Assembly: GCA_044357345.1 (NCBI GenBank) | Contig: JBIKPR010000104.1 | Location: forward strand, 1-6,103 | Reading direction: 5' to 3' | Length of the DNA stretch: 6,103 nucleotides | Origin: JABMMZ01 sp044357345 | GTDB lineage: Bacteria; Bacteroidota; Bacteroidia; NS11-12g; UBA955 | Shown: positions 5,878 to 6,103 of the stretch, in pieces | Layout: every line of letters begins with the position of its first letter | Position numbering within the stretch: the stretch's first letter is position 1 | Notes under the pieces: generated by a model | Told to the model about the DNA's origin: nothing | What the model saw: only the letters and a program-made list of their open reading frames with translations | The model's database searches: none | Program-made: the position numbers and the translations under genes

Positions 5878-6103
5878 TTATTCAGCTGCGTTGTCAGTTG
5901 TTTCGTTGCTTTCTTCAGCAGCTGGAGCAGTTGTTTCAACTGTTTCAACTTTAGCTTCAGTAACGTCAGCAGTTTTGCTTGTTTTACCTCTTCTAGTTCT
6001 GGTTTTAGCTGATTTCTCTTGTTTACCGATTTTGTCAGTATATTCGTTAAAGTCAACCAATTCAATCATCGCCATTTCAGCGTTGTCACCCATTCTAGTA
6101 CCT
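5878..6103 (-). CDS. rplQ: 50S ribosomal protein bL17, C-terminal part (partial)
   Basis: The window holds the last 74 codons of a minus-strand gene that runs off the right edge. The visible start reads GTRMGDNAEMAMIELVDF, matching the conserved C-terminal end of the bL17 fold (E. coli has a GDNAPMAY.ELVD segment). After it comes a tail of about 50 residues: first basic (KSAKTRTRRGK), then Thr/Glu/Ala-rich and acidic. E. coli L17 ends soon after the ELVD segment, so the tail is an extension of the kind common in Bacteroidota. The ATG at 6091-6093 is an internal Met, not the start. In most bacteria rplQ follows rpoA; here that would lie beyond 6103. It converges on the large TraB-domain gene, and its terminator lies at 5823-5854. 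Confidence 0.93.
   Translation of the reverse strand, partial: GTRMGDNAEMAMIELVDFNEYTDKIGKQEKSAKTRTRRGKTSKTADVTEAKVETVETTAPAAEESNETTDNAAE

Noticed and set aside
5817..6065. Minus-strand open frame of 82 codons rich in Leu/Lys
   Set aside because: Out-of-frame shadow of the rplQ tail that runs on through its terminator.

Overview
The window looks like a chromosomal segment from a member of the phylum Bacteroidota. Four things point that way: a -33/-7 promoter of the TTTG / TAnnTTTG type before the first gene, bS18 and bL9 sequences with Bacteroidota-type features (for example an extended N-terminus on bS18), AT-biased coding DNA, and a very large exported protein whose first gene has no Shine-Dalgarno sequence. 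I cannot place it below phylum from this sequence.

Layout. Positions 1-255 hold no gene but two repeat families: an AT-rich tandem repeat (about 15-92) and two copies of a 38-nt repeat (102-139 and 197-234). A promoter at 256-287 drives a three-gene ribosomal protein operon, rpsF (bS6, 312-686), rpsR (bS18, 683-967) and rplI (bL9, 990-1442), closed by a perfect-palindrome terminator at 1469-1500. Next, on the same strand, is a single 1228-residue gene (1539-5225). It encodes an exported TraB/GumN (Tiki-like) putative metalloprotease domain followed by about 930 residues of other modules: three divergent beta-type repeats, a HEAT-like helical region and a C-terminal beta module. Positions 5226-5822 are intergenic and unusually structured: a 7-nt microsatellite, a 9-bp hairpin, and a block of about 400 bases at 48% GC with three alternating-orientation copies of CCCCGTAC. 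On the minus strand the window ends with the C-terminal part of rplQ (bL17) and its terminator, facing the large gene convergently.

How the parts relate. bS6 and bS18 are partners on the 30S platform, and in Bacteroidota bS6, bS18 and bS21 together hide the 16S anti-Shine-Dalgarno tail. Here rpsR and rplI each carry a full AAGGAGG while rpsF and the large gene carry none. This fits a published proposal that strong SDs in this phylum are regulatory and let bS18 and bS21 control their own synthesis. The large TraB-domain protein is separated from the ribosomal operon by a terminator and has no evident functional link to it.

The most interesting items are the SD pattern in the ribosomal operon, the TraB-plus-triplicated-module architecture, and the GC-rich structured intergenic block, which could be a decayed dispersed repeat or an uncharacterised RNA.
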